DNA of 64,000 nt from JBBITI01 sp963735055 (GTDB taxonomy: Bacteria; Chloroflexota; Dehalococcoidia; Dehalococcoidales; UBA2162). Location of the stretch: positions 62,001 through 126,000 of the forward strand of contig CAVTJN010000006.1 of assembly GCA_963735055.1 (NCBI GenBank), read 5' to 3'. The notes below the pieces were generated by a model. It was not told where the DNA came from and did not search any database. It worked only from the letters and a program-made list of their open reading frames with translations. Shown in pieces: positions 61,681 through 64,000 of the stretch. The first letter of the stretch is position 1. Every line of letters starts with the position of its first letter. Made by a program: the position numbers and the translations under genes.

Positions 61681-61961
61681 GGCGCCTCTTGCTCCAGGCT
61701 AGCCCCTGATCAACCCGGGCCTGGCAACATGCCGGGTCATTCTCTTCAGCACGAACGTCATTAGTCTATAGTACTTTTGGGTCTCCTTCAAGATCACTTA
61801 TCTTCACTTTAGTTAACCGAAAAACGAGATTATCCGCCGTATTCATGGATTCCGGACGGACTCGGGCAACGGGGGTACCGAACTTCCTCACGGCATCGAA
61901 GGCTGGTATAATTCCGCCAACTGAACCGGTCCCGGTTCGGTTCGGAAAAGGAGGGGAGAGA

Positions 61962-62639
61962 ATGGACACATCTGATTTGGCCAAGTTGATCAAGAGCCGG
62001 CGGTCAGTACGCGTATGGCAAGACAAAGTGGTGCCTGAGGGACTTCTCATGCAGGCGTTGGAGTTGGCGACGTGGGCTCCGAACGGCGGAAACCAGCAAA
62101 ACTGGCACTTCTATGTAATAATCAACCGGGAGACGATCAAGGCCATCGGTGATGCCGCAACGACCGGGCGGAACCTCATGGCTTCCTGGCCCGAGACAAA
62201 GGCGCAGGGAGGATTCCCTGCCCCACCCCCCGCGGTGCCGGGGCAGCCACCGGCAGCACCCAGGTCGCCTTTCTCCACCGCTCCGGCAGTTATTGCCGTC
62301 GGCACCATGAGGACGGAGAACCCGATGGAGAAGCTTTTTGCGGCCAGGGCGCCGGCGGACCCCGTGGCGGCGCAGATGCGTGAATGGAACACGACCGTCG
62401 CGGCCCGTATCCAATCAGTTTCGGCGGCCATATCCTACCTGCTGCTGGTGTTGCACCAGATGGGGCTGGGGGCCGTCTGGATGACGGGCCCGCTGCCGCA
62501 ATCCAAGGGGGACGTCGAGAAGATCCTCAAGTGCCCGGCGGGGATGGACATTGTGGCCCTGATACCCGTCGGATTCCCTGCGGAGACTCCCACGCGTACC
62601 CGAAAGCCGGTAGGGGAAGTCTGCACACTCGTCAAGTAG
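61962..62639 (+). CDS. Nitroreductase-family FMN protein
   Basis: 225 residues from ATG 61962, which follows AAAGGAGGGGAGAGA; the longer frame from 61845 is not used. The N-terminal LAKLIKSRRSVRVWQDKVVPEGLLMQALELATWAPNGGNQQNW is the FMN-binding signature. A Pro-rich insertion (PAPPPAVPGQPPAAP) lies in the middle, and GLGAVWMTG is near the C-terminus. Members reduce nitro groups or quinones or modify flavins; the substrate is unknown. A TATAAT at about 61911 may be its -10 element. It is followed by a flavin reductase-like gene. Confidence 0.9.
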   Translation: MDTSDLAKLIKSRRSVRVWQDKVVPEGLLMQALELATWAPNGGNQQNWHFYVIINRETIKAIGDAATTGRNLMASWPETKAQGGFPAPPPAVPGQPPAAPRSPFSTAPAVIAVGTMRTENPMEKLFAARAPADPVAAQMREWNTTVAARIQSVSAAISYLLLVLHQMGLGAVWMTGPLPQSKGDVEKILKCPAGMDIVALIPVGFPAETPTRTRKPVGEVCTLVK

Positions 62640-62696
62640 ACCGGCGGCATTCCACCTCGGGTGGGGAACAGGGCAGATTCATGAAGAGGTGACATC

Positions 62697-63266
62697 GTGG
62701 ACAAGGTCGAACTGCCAGCCCAGGATCTAACTCCGGTTAGACCAATATTTATCGTGGGAGCAAATGTCAGCGGCAAGGCGAATTTCATGGAAGTCGGAGG
62801 CGGCGGATCAATCAGTTTCAATCCGCCGATGATAGCGCTCCCGATACAGCCCCACCGCTACACACTCAAGGGGATACTGGAGAACCGGACCCTTTCGGTC
62901 AATATACCATCGGTCAGTCTGGCAAGAGAGGCCGACTACACCGGAATTGTCAGCGGCGCGGACCGGGACAAGGCCAAAGACTGCAGCTTCGAAGTGTTCT
63001 ACGGCAAGCTGAAGACGGCGCCGATGATCAGCCAATGCCCCCTGAATATGGAATGCAGCCTGCTGCATATACTGAGTTCTGCCAGCCACGCGATCGTCAT
63101 CGGGCGAATCGACGCCAGCTATGTCTCGGGCGAATTTGTCAGAGACGGAAAGCTGAGCCTCGGCGACATGAATGCCTTGCTTTGGATGCCGAACAAAGGC
63201 GACTACGTGGGAGTTAGCGGCGCCGTTGGCAAGTGCCGGGAAATCGGCAAGGAGATTAGGACTTAA
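62697..63266 (+). CDS. Flavin reductase-like (flavoredoxin family) protein
   Basis: A 189-residue protein with the flavin reductase-like split barrel: PIFIVGANVSGKANFMEVGGGGSISFNPPMIALPIQPHRYTLKGILENRTLSVNIPS, in the manner of flavoredoxins and FMN-binding proteins that carry electrons or reduce free flavin. The start is GTG 62697, 57 bp after the nitroreductase stop. It may feed electrons to that enzyme. Confidence 0.85.
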   Translation: MDKVELPAQDLTPVRPIFIVGANVSGKANFMEVGGGGSISFNPPMIALPIQPHRYTLKGILENRTLSVNIPSVSLAREADYTGIVSGADRDKAKDCSFEVFYGKLKTAPMISQCPLNMECSLLHILSSASHAIVIGRIDASYVSGEFVRDGKLSLGDMNALLWMPNKGDYVGVSGAVGKCREIGKEIRT

Positions 63267-63287
63267 TCCTGCAGAGGGAGTTCACCG

Positions 63288-64000
63288 GTGGACGCAGAAT
63301 CGAAAACCCTTCTTGGCGGTCTAGTCTTCCCCGAGTGCCCCCGCTGGCACGAGGGCAGGCTCTGGTTCTCGGACATGCATGGACTCAAGGTGATGACCGT
63401 TGGTTTGGACGGGAAGAGCGCGTCGGTCGTCGACGTACCCGGTCAACCCGCCGGACTGGGATGGCTTCCCGGCGGACGACTAATGGTGGTGTCACAGACC
63501 GACCGGCGGCTGTGGCGTCTCGACCCCAACGGTCTGGTCGAAGTGGCCGACCTCACCTCGATGGTACCCGTGAGCTGCAACGACATGGTGGTCGACAGTC
63601 ACGGCCGGGCATACATCGGTCATTTCGGATCCCGGACAAGTACCACCCCCTCCTCGTGGAGTCCGGCGGAGATCATTGCGGTGACTCAGGAAGGGGCAGT
63701 GCGAGTCGCCGCCGATAACCTGAGCTTTCCCAACGGCATGGCGATAACTCCGGACGGGCGCACGATGATTGTCGCCGAGAGTTTTGCCCGGCAACTGTCT
63801 GCCTTCAACATCGAAGCTGACGGTTCGCTGACGCGACGCCGGGTATGGGCGCCATTACCCGGGGTTATGCCCGACGGCATCTGCCTTGATGCTGAGGGCA
63901 TGGCATGGGTGGCGACCTGCGCCAATGAAGTCATTCGTGTCCGGGAGGGTGGCGAGATTGCCGCCAGGGTGAAGACCTCAACTCGAGCCTTCGCCTGTAT
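63288..64000 (+). CDS. SMP-30/gluconolactonase-family protein, cut by the window end
   Basis: From GTG 63288 (after AGAGGGAG) the frame is open to the window edge, 237 codons. It is a six-bladed propeller of the SMP-30/LRE type: FPECPRWHEGRLWFSDMHG (first Glu metal ligand), VPVSCNDMVVDSHGRAYIGHFG (Asn ligand), NLSFPNGMAITPDGRTMIVAESF (Asn ligand), MPDGICLDAEGMAWVATC (Asp ligand). It should hydrolyse a lactone with a divalent metal. It is third in a row with the nitroreductase and flavin reductase genes, with gaps under 60 bp, and probably shares their transcript. Confidence 0.9.
   Translation, partial: MDAESKTLLGGLVFPECPRWHEGRLWFSDMHGLKVMTVGLDGKSASVVDVPGQPAGLGWLPGGRLMVVSQTDRRLWRLDPNGLVEVADLTSMVPVSCNDMVVDSHGRAYIGHFGSRTSTTPSSWSPAEIIAVTQEGAVRVAADNLSFPNGMAITPDGRTMIVAESFARQLSAFNIEADGSLTRRRVWAPLPGVMPDGICLDAEGMAWVATCANEVIRVREGGEIAARVKTSTRAFAC

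Overview
The window looks like chromosomal DNA from a free-living, GC-rich bacterium, most likely Chloroflexota and possibly a Dehalococcoidia-like lineage. This is inferred from gene content: class III CoA-transferases, an SDR and small flavoproteins scattered among housekeeping genes, an rpmF-fabK-fabD cluster, an ECF sigma factor paired with a DUF5667-type membrane protein, a cobalamin uptake/salvage operon, and multiheme cytochromes carrying fibronectin domains. No 16S gene or phylogenetic marker tree is available here, so the taxonomy is tentative. There is no phage, IS element or CRISPR array.

Layout. 0-5.1 kb: two class III CoA-transferases (the first cut by the window edge, the second frameshifted), nusB, acpP, tRNA-His, a polytopic membrane protein, tRNA-Arg. 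5.2-11.1 kb: alcohol-dehydrogenase-like MDR protein, hydrolase, small membrane proteins, catalase, flavin oxidoreductase. 11.1-11.4 kb: a well-defined but unidentified leader RNA with promoter, 14-codon ORF, alternative hairpins and terminator. 11.8-21.6 kb: a sugar nucleotidyltransferase and a 2906-residue cyclic beta-1,2-glucan synthase-like protein. 21.7-31.3 kb: NHL protein, AHSA1 protein, tRNA-Ser, two paralogous coiled-coil proteins, peptide-type ABC binding protein, hisB, SDR, VOC protein, purC. 31.4-37.8 kb: yceD-rpmF-fabK-fabD, an MFS transporter, then the ECF sigma/DUF5667 pair. 37.8-44.5 kb: the minus-strand operon btuF-btuC-btuD-cbiB-cobD-cobQ behind a cobalamin riboswitch with its own promoter and terminator. 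44.5-49.3 kb: SnoaL protein, PAS protein, MFS exporter, histidine kinase and response regulator.

49.3-58.9 kb is the most unusual part. Four direct repeats at exact 11-nt spacing, followed by a -10 element, resemble a PhoP/PhoB (PHO) box. They lie between the two-component system and a secreted protein that has one CXXCH motif and three nearly identical 426-bp repeats. Next comes a 1604-residue membrane-anchored cytochrome with 18 potential haem c sites, alternating with fibronectin-like domains and containing an 801-bp internal duplication. A PilT-type ATPase follows. Together these suggest a surface electron-transfer or attachment locus, but this is inference.

59-64 kb: malic enzyme, PLD-like protein, nitroreductase, flavin reductase-like protein and a truncated SMP-30-like protein.

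Four genes (CoA-transferase, one coiled-coil protein, hisB, the repeat protein) carry small indels. Correcting each one restores a full-length protein, so sequencing or assembly error is at least as likely as real pseudogenes.
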